From: Dromiciops gliroides
Lineage: Eukaryota > Chordata > Mammalia > Microbiotheria > Microbiotheriidae
NCBI RefSeq assembly: GCF_019393635.1
Contig: NC_057864.1
Span: 494,157,216-494,221,215, forward strand
Length of the DNA: 64,000 nt
Direction: 5' to 3'
Shown here in pieces: positions 36,401 to 47,589 of this stretch. The translations under genes were made by a program, and so were the position numbers. How positions within the stretch are numbered: position 1 is the first letter of the stretch; each line of letters begins with the position of its first letter. Under the pieces are notes generated by a model. That model did not search any database. It saw only the letters and a list, made by a program, of their open reading frames with translations, and was not told where the DNA came from.

Positions 36401-39019
36401 AGGGACACAGCAGTAAACACCCTTTTCCCCACCCCTGGTTCAAAGGCAGGCCAGGGGGAGATAGTCAAGTCCCAAGCGGGGGCCACTGGGCCTGGATTTT
36501 TGTCTTCGAGCATTAATCCTTAGCACCAGCACAGCCGTTCTGTTGACCAGAGCCCCGTCTGGCCCCTTTTCAGCCTCACAGACCAAACAGAGATGTAACG
36601 GAATGATTCGTGCCCGACACCCCTGGCTTTGCCCGGAGACTCCTTCGGGAGGGGTGGGGAATCAGGCCGGCGAGGCCGGGCTCATATTTGGACTCGCTCA
36701 CCCACGGCACGATTTTCTTTCTGTGGAATGAGCTCGTGAGCAGGCCACTTCCTCGGGCTGAATTACAGTGAGGTGACCCCGAGGTACCTGCCACCTCTTA
36801 AGGGCAGCTCCAGGATCACAGCCTTGCAGTGAGAAGGTTTTCTGTGCCCTCCCTTTGCCCACATGTACACTGAGGCCCCAGAGGAAGGAGCAGAGGTGGG
36901 ATTGGGCCCGGCCTGCCTCTCCCCTGTCCCTATGTGATCTCCTCCTTGTTCCCTCCCCCAGAAGATGAAGGGTGAGCTGAGCTTCTGTATCCAGAGGTCT
37001 GGGACTCTGCACGGCTTTACTGCCTGGTTCAGCGTGGAGTTCCAGAGCATGGGAGAAGACAGACCGCAGCTGGTGCTGAGCACGGGCCCCTCGGACCCGT
37101 AAGTGCTGGGACTGTGGGGAGGTGGCCACGAGCCAGCCAGCAGGCACGGCAGTCGGGGGGCCTCCCCAGGCCTGGCCCTGCTTGCTGCCCACTCTCTACT
37201 CACTAGTTTACCGGGCTTGGTCAGGTATTCGATGCAGAAGCAATTGGGGGTATAAGGAAGGAAAAAGGAATCGAGAACTCAGGGGCTTTGGTTTAAGGTA
37301 GAAACACTGATGTTCAAAAACAGGTTAGAACTACAGCATGACTAGAAGCACTTATTAAGCACCTGCTGTATACTTGGTTCTTGGTGGGAGGAGGAAGGTT
37401 ACAGATGGGATTCACAAAGATTACAAGGAGGCTCTAAGGTTTGCCTTTGACCGTGCACCTTCTCGGTGCCCAAAAGCTGCAGGCCGCAGTCTCTCCTTCC
37501 CTTCTGTCTCCAAACAGACAAAGGGTTTGGGTGCCAGGCCTCTGGGGAACTCCCAGGTGAGGAAACTCGCTCCACCAGAGCAGGTCAGGTCCTTTGCTGT
37601 GATGTTCAGTCCCAGCTGCTGACATGTGTCAGGTCTTCCTGATTCAGAGGCCAAACCCTGGGCCCCCAGCCAGTTCTGTTCTCTATCCGATTTCTCTGGG
37701 CCCAGGCTCTCCGAGAATTCTCATAGTGTCAGAGGATTTTGGAAGCAGAAGAGGCCCAGGGAGTTTGGACGACTTGGCCTGAATGAGGTCAGGTCGCAGA
37801 AGGTGGCAGTCCAGACTAGCACCTGGCCCCAGGGTTCTCTGTTTAAGAAACTTCAGCCTGTCATCCAGCAGCGGGAGGGGGTCCTCATTCAGTGACACCT
37901 TTGCTCACAGCACAACGCATTGGAAACAGACCCTGTTTATGCTGGACGAACCCTTGGCCGTCCATGCCGGAGACGTGGTCACCGGCTCCATTGTGCTGCA
38001 GAGAAACCCGGTGTGGAGGAGGCATATGACCGTCACCTTGAGCTGGACCGTCACCTCCAAACAAGACCCCACCTCTCCAAAGGTACCACAGAAGGAGGGA
38101 GGGAGGGCCTCCTGTAACTGTCCCTGGCTTCTCCCTCTGATGGGCGCTCGGGATGACCAAGAAGCGAGGGTTTCTCTGTCCCCAGAGCCTCACTGACACA
38201 AGTTAGACCCCTGCCCCCGGAGGTTTGGTAGCACAAAGGCCATAGACCCATCCAGGCATGGGTCAGGCCATCCACTCTGCTTGTGTGGGGCCATGCCATG
38301 TAGAGGGTCTGTTCCCTGCAGCCTCTAGCTGTCAGGGGTGTAGGCAGAGGCCTTCCTGTCCCCAAAGCCTCACTGCGGCTCCTTTCAAGGCCTGGCCTAG
38401 AGCCAGTGGCTGCAAATGCAAAATAAAATTAGACAGAACCGGCCCAAGGTGCCAGTCATCCTTCAGGTCCAGCTTACAGACTGGACACTTAGCAAAGTCC
38501 TCTTTCTCCAAGCATAGCCTCAGCAAAAGCAGAATCGGCTTCCTCTGGGCCTGAAGCAGGGGCTTCCCGGGGATTCCGAGCTCAGCCCGACGGCCGGTGC
38601 CCGGCTGTTTTGTGTCAGAAGGGAGGGGTGCAGCTGGGGCACAGGGTGGGGAAGCACTCCACTTGTTGCTGAATGCCAAGTTACTGTCGGACTCATTGTT
38701 CAGTGCTCAGGAAATGGACATTAGAATTTTGTGTGTCAAAAAAATAAATAAAAATTTTTTTAAATTATAGTATAATTTAGGGACAGCTAGGTGGCACGGT
38801 GGATAGAGCACCGGCCCTGGAGTCAGGAGGACCTGAGTTCAAATCCAGCCTCAGACACTTAACACTTACTAGCTGTGTGACCCTGGGCAAGTCACTTAAC
38901 CCCAATTGCCCAGCGAAAATAAATTTAAAAAATAAAATAAATTATAGGAATATTGTGTGTCATCCATTTGCCCCCCTTTGTTTCAGGTCGGAGAAAAAAC
39001 CTTCCCGATCTGGAGATGA
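30383..39019 (+). CDS. PRMT2: PRMT2, protein arginine N-methyltransferase 2 (complete, 10 coding exons)
   Basis: PRMT2 transfers methyl groups from S-adenosylmethionine to arginine residues. In mammals it is a weak type I enzyme, and its SH3 domain recruits partners. It acts as a coactivator of nuclear receptors in nucleus and cytoplasm. Coding exons: 30383-30472, 31950-32057, 32640-32822, 32941-33102, 33867-34031, 34459-34634, 36084-36213, 36962-37098, 37911-38082, 38987-39019. All have GT-AG borders, and the phases join to give 451 residues plus TGA. From the ATG at 31953 the length is 420; human is 433 as I recall. Landmarks are the SH3 domain (about 51-110, EEFVAIADYAA ... WWWGDREGCCGYIPASY), motif I VILDVGCGTG (158-167), the double-E pair E229 and E238 (SEWMGTCLLFEFM), and the THW loop TTHWK (385-389). 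Catalytic residues look intact, so the gene appears functional. Confidence 0.97.
30885..31085 (-). repeat. MIR-type SINE, antisense, in PRMT2 intron
   Basis: The antisense MIR pattern is tgctcacatttctctagtgt, then ccatttcacagatgaggaaa, then ccagccctctggctacagca. It is an old copy with approximate ends. Confidence 0.75.
31950..32057 (+). CDS. PRMT2: PRMT2 coding exon 2 (start of SH3 domain)
   Basis: The acceptor is tttgtgcag and the donor cacag|gtaatg. It encodes N-MEDAKEQNDEEPVKENAEP followed by EEFVAIADYAAADETQ, the first SH3 strand region. The internal ATG at 31953 has a favourable context (A at -3, G at +4) and is the alternative start matching the human protein length better. Confidence 0.95.
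32481..32602. repeat. Near-perfect intronic foldback (about 120 bp)
   Basis: The two arms (about 32481-32537 and 32545-32602) are reverse complements around a CCCGGG centre. A perfect 22-bp block, 32486-32507, pairs with 32577-32598. It lies in the PRMT2 intron between coding exons 2 and 3, only 38 bp before the exon 3 acceptor. The family is not recognised. It could be a foldback or MITE remnant or a microRNA-like hairpin. Confidence 0.9.
32640..32822 (+). CDS. PRMT2: PRMT2 coding exon 3 (rest of SH3 domain)
   Basis: 61 codons, phase 0. They encode LSFCRGEKLLVLRR, the tryptophan cluster TWWWGDREGCCGYIPASY typical of the SH3 ligand face, then the linker PEDTWQDEEYFGSYSTL that leads into the methyltransferase core. 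Confidence 0.98.
32941..33102 (+). CDS. PRMT2: PRMT2 coding exon 4 (SAM-binding motif I)
   Basis: 54 codons, phase 0. They encode KLHLEMLSDQPRTAVYHQVI and then the SAM-binding glycine loop VILDVGCGTGILSLFCAHYA. The donor is agagcc|gtgagt. Confidence 0.98.
33867..34031 (+). CDS. PRMT2: PRMT2 coding exon 5 (post-I and double-E)
   Basis: 55 codons. VYAVEASEMAQ holds the acidic residue that binds the SAM ribose, and KVDVLVSEWMGTCLL holds the first catalytic glutamate of the double-E loop. The exon follows acceptor tgtccgcag. Confidence 0.98.
34459..34634 (+). CDS. PRMT2: PRMT2 coding exon 6
   Basis: FEFMIESVLCARDKWLAPNG carries the second catalytic glutamate. The exon continues with GVIWPTTAAIHLAPCSA and FWDNAYEFDLSSLK. 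It ends within the Lys codon (AA|A) at donor gtgagt. Confidence 0.98.
36084..36213 (+). CDS. PRMT2: PRMT2 coding exon 7
   Basis: One base completes the Lys codon, then 43 codons: SLAIREFFAKPKYNHILEPE through FHLDMKTVRIPDLE, part of the beta-barrel dimerisation region. The donor is cttgag|gtgaga. Confidence 0.98.
36962..37098 (+). CDS. PRMT2: PRMT2 coding exon 8
   Basis: 45 codons plus two bases: KMKGELSFCIQRSGTLHGFT, AWFSVEFQSM, then VLSTGPSD and CC of the following Pro codon. The donor is ggaccc|gtaagt. Confidence 0.98.
37911..38082 (+). CDS. PRMT2: PRMT2 coding exon 9 (THW loop)
   Basis: It completes Pro and continues TTHWKQTLFMLDEPLAVHAG, DVVTGSIVLQRNPVWRRHMT, then SWTVTSKQDPTSPK. The Thr-His-Trp loop that lines the arginine pocket is intact. 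The donor is ccaaag|gtacca. Confidence 0.98.
38771..38937 (+). mobile_element. Marsupial tRNA-derived SINE in last PRMT2 intron
   Basis: A full-length copy (gggacagctaggtggcacgg ... accccaattgcccagcgaaa) flanked by taaattatag at 38761-38770 and 38938-38947. It ends about 50 bp before the final PRMT2 exon. Confidence 0.93.
38987..39019 (+). CDS. PRMT2: PRMT2 coding exon 10 (C-terminus)
   Basis: After acceptor ttgtttcag the exon reads VGEKTFPIWR then TGA. This matches the human C-terminus VGEKVFPIWR with a single change. Confidence 0.97.
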   Translation, partial: VGEKTFPIWR

Positions 39020-40400
39020 CGGCCTCTGGAGGGCCCTGGCCGGCAGGTGGGATGGTGATTGTGGGGATGATGCCCGAGCCCCCTCCTCCTCCTCTGCAGC
39101 AGAGAAACTGAAATGTGAAATGTCAGGGAGCAGCTGAAAGTTCAGAAAGCCCTCAGAGCACCCATATTTGATGGGGGAGGAGTCGAGGGACTTGCCCTGG
39201 CTCACGCAGGGGGTAGGACCCAAAGACTGCCCATCCCTCGGATGGCTCAGGACGCTGCCCTAGCTAAGGCCTTTCTCCCCTGGAGTCAGGCGGGGTCCTC
39301 CAGCTTTCACCCTTCAGCACCACGGGTCCTGGGAGAGTGAGTTCTTGTCATGACACAGGAACTGCTCCAGCCTGAGCCTTTCGGAGACTTCTCCAGCCCT
39401 AGACTTTCTGCATTGTGGCACCTGAAGGCCAAACTCTTCTGGGCTCACAGTGTTGGGCCCCTCATCATAAAAGCTCTGCACAGTATTCCTTTGTTTTTTA
39501 AAAGACGGGTCAGACGCTGCATTGTGGCTGAACATCATGCCCTCCCCCTGCCTCTCCAGCCACCATTCCTTGAGGTCTCCCTATCGCCTGGGTCCATTCC
39601 CTGGCAAAGAGGAGTCCCCTGCCTTCTCAGGAGCCCTCCTTGCTCTGTCTGTCACTCAGGCTTCCCCCTCCTTCCATTGTTACAGGCCTTGCTGCACACT
39701 CTGGTTCCAATGATCAATTCTCCCATATCTCGGGATTCCCCCACAACCCTCCACGCCATGGGCTCCATGGCACCCGCTTTGTCTGCAGGTGGACTTTGAC
39801 CTTTGACTTCCAGGAAGGTCAAACCCAGGGTTGGCATCCCTGACCAAGGGTGTGGACAGCCTTGCGACTTCTGACTGTGCTTCCCGAGGGAATCCCAGAG
39901 TTTGCGGTTGGCAGCTCCAACCCTGTCTCCTCACCACCCAGTGGCTCTTGGCTTCTTTGCCACTTTGCTGGGTGGGGGTGGGGGGTGAAGGATCCCACGG
40001 GACTCGGGCTTGGGCTTGGTTTGGGGGTGGGAGCTGTTTTTCCAGCATCCAGAGCATTCTTTCACACAGCTGTCGAGCTGTTCTCTTGAAAACTGCTCTT
40101 TTCCTTTGACATCTTATCTGTTGAGGGACGTGTCCAACTTAAGTGAATTTAGAAAAGTTTTGTCAAACCGAATCTCTGCCTGATTCTAGAGAAGGGACTT
40201 TGGAGCGATCAGGGACTTCGTGACCAACTTTCCTCCCTCTTCCGTGCGCTAAAGAGGAGGGACAAAGATTTCACTGCACCTTGGCTTAAACGACCCCTTT
40301 GAAACAAACCATCCCGAGGACCACAAGGCGTCTAACCAGAGTTGTTCTCTGATTTTCAGACTTCATTTTGGAAGGCAATAAAATCGGTATTTATTTCTAA
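39020..40400 (+). other. PRMT2: PRMT2 3' UTR
   Basis: Single-copy-looking sequence between the stop codon and the poly(A) signal. No repeat of note is recognised in it. Confidence 0.75.
40377..40382 (+). terminator. PRMT2: PRMT2 poly(A) signal
   Basis: A canonical AATAAA lies 1.36 kb after the stop codon. A T/G-rich stretch (ggtttgtgaagtg) follows 20-30 bp downstream, as expected for a cleavage element. It is the first good signal on this strand after the stop. Confidence 0.75.
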
Positions 40401-42109
40401 CAGGTTTGTGAAGTGCAAGTTTCTTCAGGCTCTGTCCCACTGGCCTCCTTGTGCCACTTCTGCAAGCAGGATTTTTGCTGCTGTTATCTTATGGATCTTG
40501 GGTTAATCTTTTTTGCCCCAGACATTCCACAGCGCCCTGAGAGCAGACTGCTCTAGAAATCTGCTGACTTCTCTTACTATTTTCATATTCGTTCAGGGGC
40601 TGCCTACTGTCCATTTATTTAAAGTCTGTACAAAATTGTGCTGTTTGAGTGGCGCTCAGAGCTGACTTTTCCTTAGCACTTCAGACTTGGCCAGCTGCCC
40701 ACTTAATGAACATTATCTAAGCCTCACAACCCCCCTCCTTCCCAGGAGGGCTGAGGGGCTCCAGGGGTCAGTTTACATTAAACCACTGAGTTCATTGGAG
40801 CTCAAGAAAATGAGTAGACTTGCCCAAGGTGCCCAGCTAGGAAGTGTCACAGGTGAGATTCAAACCTAAGTCTTCCTAACTGCACGTCCAACATACCCTG
40901 ACCACTGTGTGACACTGTCCTCTGTCCCCAAGTGCAACTTGTTTGCCACTGGAAGGGCTTCCAGTGAGGCCTCACGGATCTGGTGGCACCAAGCCAGAGC
41001 CCCGAGGCTCAGTGAAGGATCGTCGCTCCAGAGGGGCCGTGGGCTGTGGACACAGAACTCTGGGGGGACTAGCAAGTATGTGAATGTTCCTAGGAATTCT
41101 CAGCTCCCCCACAAACACATAGACCCAACACACTGCTTGTGAACAATCTGAGGCCTTTCCTCAGCCTGCGGGCATGGCCTCAGAGAGCCAGGGAGAGCTG
41201 CTCCCACTCCCTGCTGTGCCCTGTATCTGTTCAGCCCCTCCCTCTTGAGGTCTGGAGGCAGGGTCAGCTCTACTGCAGGGGCACCTCCTCCTCAGCCCTC
41301 CAGTCTGCCCCAACCTCATGGGACACACACTGTCTCGTCCTTATCCTCAGGGACAAGTGGGCCCAGCCTCTGAATGGACCCGATCTGGGATTCCACTGAG
41401 AGTCTCAGGCCCTCTCCAGGGCCACAGGGTGGGGCTTTGGCAGGGGGGTCCTTGGGAGCTGTCATCCACCACCCTTGGCAAGGCCCTTGGGTGCCCACGA
41501 GCCCCAGGATGCAGGTTGCTGGACTGGTGAGGCTTGCCAAGAAGGCGGGGGATGCTTCCTGGTGGGGAGGGCTGGAGACACATCACCGAGCTGCCCCTGG
41601 AAGAGGGTGGGTCAGCTCCTTCACTTTGCAATGGAGGAAACTGAGGCCAGGAGGTTAAGTGCCCAAGGTGCCACACGCAAGAAGGGGCAGAGTCAGGCCG
41701 AGGCAGGGGTCTCAGTCTCAGGCCCTCTGGCTACACCCCAGGCCAGCCAAGGCAACAAGTGCCTTGTATGTTTATCATGTCTCTCACCCAGAACATGGCC
41801 TGATGCCTACCACCCGGGCTTCTCAGTACCACAAGAGGCCAGCATCCTCAGGCCCCAGCCTGCCAGGAACCATGAGTCTGGGCTGCTGGGGGTGGTAGGG
41901 GGCTCTTCTTAGGGGTCCCTAGGGAATAAACAGCCATGTTGGAGAGGGGCGAACTCGGGGTGAGACAATCCTGGAAAACTGCAGGAAGTTAGTGATGCCT
42001 CCACAGAGAAGCCAGGCCTGAAAGTAGGCCTGGGAAAACGAAGGGCAGGCAGGATGCTGAGCCAGGCTGGGCGGGTAGGGGATGGCTCCTTGGTCAGGTT
42101 CCCTGCTCC

Positions 42110-42355
42110 TGCCTGGCAGCTAGGGGGTGCCACCATGCACAGAGCACTGGGCCTGGAGTCAGAAAGCTCCGAGTTCAAGTCCAGCCTCAGACACTAATGA
42201 GCTGGGTAACCCTGGCCCAGTCACCTCACCTCTGCCTGCCTCAGTTTTCTCAACTGTAAAATGGGGAATCATAACAGCACCTAACTCCCAGGGTTGCTGT
42301 GAGGGATGTTTGTAAAGTGCTGTATAAATGACAAGTATTCTTACCGTGAGGTAGA
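42110..42355 (+). mobile_element. MIR-type SINE, near full length
   Basis: It runs cagctagggggtgccaccat ... ggcctggagtcagaaagctc ... cctcagttttctcaactgta ... gtaaagtgctgtataaatga, covering the tRNA-like head, core and tail. Confidence 0.85.
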
Positions 42356-42419
42356 AACACCCCAGGGCAGAACAAGGAGCAGCTGGTGGGGGGAGGGATG
42401 TCAGAAATACCTAACAAGG

Positions 42420-43915
42420 ACCATCCCTATGCAGACTCAGCTCTACCTTTCCTGCCCCAAACGCTCAACCCAGCTCCAGTCTCCCCTCTCCACCTGCCTG
42501 TCAGCCATCTTGAACTCCATGTCTAGTAGGGGTCTTAAAGTCAACATGTCCAGGACAGAACCCATTCTCTTTCCTCCTAAACTCTCTCCCCCTTCCTGAT
42601 TATTGTGGAGAATCCCCCCATCCTCCCAGTCCTTGAGGCTCCCAACCTAGGAGTCATCCTAGCCCAGATCCAATATGGACCCAACGCCTTTCATTTCACC
42701 TCCAGCATGTCTGGTCCATTTCACCTCCTCAGTGTCTCTGGTCATTTCACCTCCAAAACTGTCTCTGGTCATTTCACCTCCTCAGCATGTCTGGTCCATT
42801 TCACCTCCTCAGCATCTCTGGTCCATTTCACCTCAACATCTCTGGTCCATTTCACCACCTCAGTATCTCTGGTCCATTTCACCTCCTCAGCATGTCTGGT
42901 CCATTTCACCTCCTCAGCATGTCTGGTCCATTTCACCTCCTCAGCATGTCTGGTCCATTTCACCTCCTCAGCATGTCTGGTCCATTTCACCTCTACATCT
43001 CTGGTCCATTTCACCACCTCAGCATCTCTGGTCCATTTCACCACCTCAGCACCTCTGGTCCATTTCACCTCCTCAGTGTCTCTGGTCATTTCACCTCCAA
43101 AACTGTCTCTGGTCATTTCACCTCCTCAGCATCTCTGGTCCATTTCACCTCAACATCTCTGGTCCATTTCACCACCTCAGCATCTCTGGTCCATTTCACC
43201 TCTTCAGCCTCTGGTCATTTCACCTTTGCACCATCTCCCCAATTCACCCCCTTTTCTCTCTGATACTGCCCCACCCTGCTACAGGCCCTGGTCACCTCCC
43301 ACCTGGACTATGGCAATAGTTACTGGGGGGGGGGGGCGGGGTTGGTAATCCCGCCTGCCTCAAGTCTCTCCCCGCTTCAGTATATTCTCCACTTCAGCCA
43401 CTAAACTGATTTTGCTAAAGTACAGATCTGACCATGTCACCCCCTTACTCAACAAACTGCAGTAGTTCCCTACTGCTTTTGGGGTCAAATACAAAATGCT
43501 CTGTATGGCCTTCAAAGCCCCTCATCATCTGTCCCTTCTTCCCTTTCCAGTCTTCTTACATCTCATTCCCCAAGACACACTCTTGGATCCTATGGCTCCA
43601 GCTGCTCCATCTCTCAGCTCTGGGCATTTTCCCCTGGCCATCCCCCATCTTCTGCTCTGACTACTGAGCTCCCTGGCCTCCTTTAAATCTCAACTAAAAT
43701 CCCACCTCCTGGCATAAACCTTCCCAGCCCCTCCTAATTCTGGCACCTCTCTCTATTCATTATTCCCCCCTTATCCTGTACAATTCTTTCTTTTACATTA
43801 GACTGTGAGCTCCGGGAGGACAGGGTCTGTCTTTGTCTCCTTTTTCTATCTCCAGCGTTTAGCACAGTGGCTGCCACATAGCGGGTGCTTAATAAAGGTC
43901 TGCTAGTTTACTAAG
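42420..43915 (+). mobile_element. L2 LINE 3' part (RT C-terminus and 3' UTR) with internal minisatellite
   Basis: Left of the array the plus strand encodes an L2-like segment (GLKVNMSRTEPILFPPKLSP, then ILPVLEAPNLGVIL). Right of it the sequence continues ALVTSHLDYGNSYW and ASSLSPLQYILHF-like stretches. It then enters the L2 3' UTR, ending gactgtgagctccgggagga ... agcacagtggctgccacata ... gcttaataaaggtctgc. These are the hallmarks of ancient L2/CR1-clade LINEs. The region that should encode the RFHLHNISRIRPLL-type motif is replaced by a tandem array (42692-43238). Confidence 0.88.
42692..43238 (+). repeat. 27-bp minisatellite, about 21 units, inside an L2
   Basis: The unit is about catttcacctcctcagcatc plus tctggtc, with 24- to 27-bp variants. 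I count about 21 units. The order of variants repeats: the pair cagtgtctctgg / caaaactgtctctgg and the following variants recur about 13 units later, showing a higher-order duplication. Because most units are 27 bp (nine codons), all frames stay open and give spurious long ORFs on both strands. Confidence 0.96.
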
Positions 43916-44059
43916 GACAGAGCTGTGGAGGGAACACAAAGCTAGCCCTGGGGAATGGGGTGACCCTCACATTCACGTGGCAAGATGTGATCTCCCATCT
44001 TTGCCCGGGGCACCTGCCCTGCCTGGGAGGCACTCCCTCTTTTCCTCTACCTCAGGGAG

Positions 44060-44340
44060 TCCCTCAGACTCTGGCTTTTGCCTGAAGCTTCTCCTGATCC
44101 CCCTCCCCCACTGCTAGGTTCCCCCCACCCCCACCCCAGACTGCTGGTACTAAAGGACTTGTGTTTATTAGGCTGACTCTTAGACTGTGTCTTTCATGTG
44201 TACTTGTTGCACCCCCCCATTAGAGAATTCAGCTCCTTGGGGGGGTGCAGTTCACCGTCCATGGCCCCAGCCCCAGCTCAGTGCCTGGCACGTGGCACAC
44301 GCCTAAATACAGGCTGATTGGTTGGCTGACCTCCTTTCCT
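44060..44340 (+). repeat. L2-type 3' tail
   Basis: It has the order typical of L2 3' UTRs: gcttttgcctgaagcttctc, then gagaattcagctccttgggg, then cagtgcctggcacgtggcac. It is an old fragment with approximate limits. Confidence 0.6.
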
Positions 44341-45044
44341 TCAGTCCCCCCTTCCCAGGTGACCCAGATGGCAGACTTGTTACCATTTCCTAGTTGGGCT
44401 TTGAGCGCTGCCAAGGCTGGAGGCTTCATCCCCCGTGGTTAGTCTGGCCAAGGGCCCCAGCCGGCAGCCACACTGCCGGTCACTGAGCTTGCGATGGGCA
44501 GTGTGGCCTTTCCCGCAGGCTGCACCTGCCAGAGCCTGAGGTCTCCAAACACCAGGGCCATTGGTCCAGTAACAGCCGAGGAGAGACCCCAACTTTGGGG
44601 CCCCAGTCGTGATCTCCAAGGGGTTGAAAAGGCCACTGGTAAAAGAGCCAGGCCTTGAGCCCTGCATGTCCCCAGAGAACACTCTCCCGAAGTGTGGCAA
44701 GCCTGGCGCTGGTGTCGGCATCCAGGAATCTGGCCATTCGTCCCTCAGCTTCTGCTCCCGAGGAGGATGCTTGGCTGCCCAGCTCGGAGGGCCCAGAAGA
44801 GCTTTCACACAATCGTGGGAGAGCACTGGTCCAGCTTCCTTAGGTTAGAGGTGAGGTAGCCAAGGCCCGAGAGGCTGTGGCTTCCCCAGTCACCCAGGCC
44901 ATGGATAGCGGAGCCAGGGAAGCCTCCAACACAGGCCCCCCCACCTGCCTCCCAGGGTGGGCCAGCAGCTAAAAGAATTAGGAAGTTGGGTATCCAGAGA
45001 CCAGAGGTAGAGTCCCCCAGTCTCTTACACTCGTGAAATCAAGA

Positions 45045-45110
45045 CACTTGACACTTAACTAGCTGTGTGACCCTGGGCAAGTCACTTAACCCCAATTGCC
45101 TCACCAAAAA
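45045..45110 (+). mobile_element. Partial marsupial tRNA-derived SINE (3' part only)
   Basis: Only the 3' part is present (gacacttgacacttaactag ... cccaattgcctcacc) followed by an (aaatc)n-like tail. The head is missing. Confidence 0.85.
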
Positions 45111-45125
45111 AATCAAATCAAATCA

Positions 45126-47557
45126 AATCAATCTGCTCATTACTTCTTATAGTGCAGTAATATTCCACTGCAATGCTATATCCTAACTTGTTCAGCCTCT
45201 CCCCGACGGATGGGCATCACCTTAATTTCCAGCTGCCTGCTACTACCATATTTTAGAACATCTAGGTTCTTTTCCCTTTTCCCCTATCACCCTGGTATTG
45301 CTGGGTCAGAGGATAGACACAGTTTTCTACTCTCTGGGCATAAGCCCAGCTTGTTCTCCAAAGTAGCTGAATCAGTTAAAAATTCCACCAGTGTCCTGAT
45401 GTTCCCCTTCTATTATTTTAGCCAATCTGATAGGTATGAGATGGTATTTTAAAGTTTTTTTTTTAATTTCCACTTCTCTAATCAATAATGATTTAGAGCA
45501 TGTTCCATATGACTAGAGATAGCTTTGATTTCTTCTTCCAAAAATTGCCTGTTATATCCCTTCATCATGTATAAATTGGAGAATACCTCAGATTCGGATA
45601 CATTTGAGATGTGAGGCCTTTATCCAAGAAACTGGCTATAAAAAAATGCCCCCCCAATTTTCTGTTTTCCTTCTAATCTTGGCTACATTGGTTTTATTTG
45701 CATAGAACCTTTTTGACTTAATATATTCAAAATGATCCATTTTACATCCCACAATGCTCTCTGTCTCTTGTTTACTCATAAAGTCTACTCTCATCCATAA
45801 ATCTTATAGGTAATATGTACCGTGCTCCTCTAATTTACTTATGCTATCTCCCTTTATGTCTGGGTCATATATCCATCTTGACCTTATCCTAGTATACAGT
45901 ATGAGATGTTGGTCTATACCCTATTTTGGTCAGACCTCTTTCCAGTTTACTCATCTCAGCTATAATTTTCAGGATTTCCAGTTTGGTGTCTAATTGAGGA
46001 CTTTTAATTTGTTTTTTCCTAGTTTTTCGAATTGCCATACTCAATTTATTGATATGCTCTTTCTCTATTTTATTGATGTAAGCATTTAAAGATATATTTT
46101 TCTATGCTTACTGCTTGTGCTGCTTCCCATAAGTTTTGATATGTTGTCTCATGATTATCATTCTCTTTAATAAAATTATTTATTGTTTCTATGATTCGTT
46201 CTTTGACCCACTCATTCATTAAGATTAGGTTGTTTAGTTTCCAATTAATCTTTAATTTGTGTTTCCATGGTCCTTTATTAAATGTAATTTTTATTGCATT
46301 ATGATCTGAAAAGGATACATTTAATATTTTCCTTTTCTGCATTTATCTACAAGGTTTTTAATGCCCTAATATATAGTCAGTTTTTGCAAAGGTGTCATGT
46401 ACTACTGAAAAAAAAAGTATAATCTTTTCTATTTCCATCCAATTCTCTTCAGATGGCTATCATATATACCTTATCTAAGATTCTAGTCATCTTCTTTACT
46501 GCTTTCTTATTTATTTTTTATTTATTTAATTCTAAAGAGGGAAAAGTTGAAGTTCTGCACTATTATGGTTTTGCTATATATTTCCACCTAAAATTCATTT
46601 ACCCTTTTCCTTTATAAATTTGGATGTATAGTATTTGGTGCATATATGTTTAGTACTAATATTATTTCATTATCTATAGCATCTTTTAACATCTCTTTTA
46701 ATTACATCTATTTTAACTTTACCTTTGTTTGAGATAATGATGTGCACCTCTTGTTTTTTTACATCAGCTAAAGCATAATAGATTCTACCCCAGCCTTCTA
46801 TTTTTGCTCTATGTGTGTATCTCATTTTAAAATGTGTTTCTTTTAAATGATGCATTGTTAGGTTCTGCTTTTTTATCCATTCTGCTATAGTTTCTGTTTT
46901 ATGAGTGAGTTTATCCCTGTCACATTCAAAGTTAAAATTACTAGTTGTGTACTTTTCTCCATCCTATTTTTCCCCACTGTTTTTATCCTTTCTCTCTTTT
47001 TACCCTATCCCTCAGAAGTTTAGTTTACTTCTGACCACTGCATGCCCTTCCAATAATCCCTCCCTTATCCGATGCCCATGCTTTCCAATTTCTCTCTAAG
47101 TTAAGACTTTTAGACCCAACTAGATATATGTTACTGCCTCTTTAACCCAGTTCTGATGAGAGTAAGTTTCCCACACTTCTTTCCCTCCACCCCACTCTCC
47201 TTTCCACTGTAAAAGTTCCTCCATTCAGGCCTCTTTTGTATGAGATTATTTGTTCTGTTTTATCTCTCCTTACTTTTGTATTAGCTTTTGTATTATTTTT
47301 ACATGCAAACCTGTCCTATATTGAAGTACATTTTATTTTTTAATTTTATTTTATTTTTGCAGGGCAATGGGGGTTAAGTGACTTGTCCAGGGTCACACAG
47401 CCAATGTGTCAAGTGTCTGAGGTCAGATTTTAACTTAGGTCCTCCTGAATCCAGGGCTGGTATTTTATCCACTGCACAACCTAGCTGCACCCCCTCCTTA
47501 CTTTTTAGGGTCATCTCATCATAGTCAACTCAAACCCAAAGTCTATCTATCTCTCTA

Positions 47558-47589
<32 letters not shown>

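Noticed and set aside
42605-43348. 247-residue ORF with SGPFHLLSM-type repeats
   Set aside because: It is produced by the 27-bp minisatellite inside an L2, whose period is a multiple of three.
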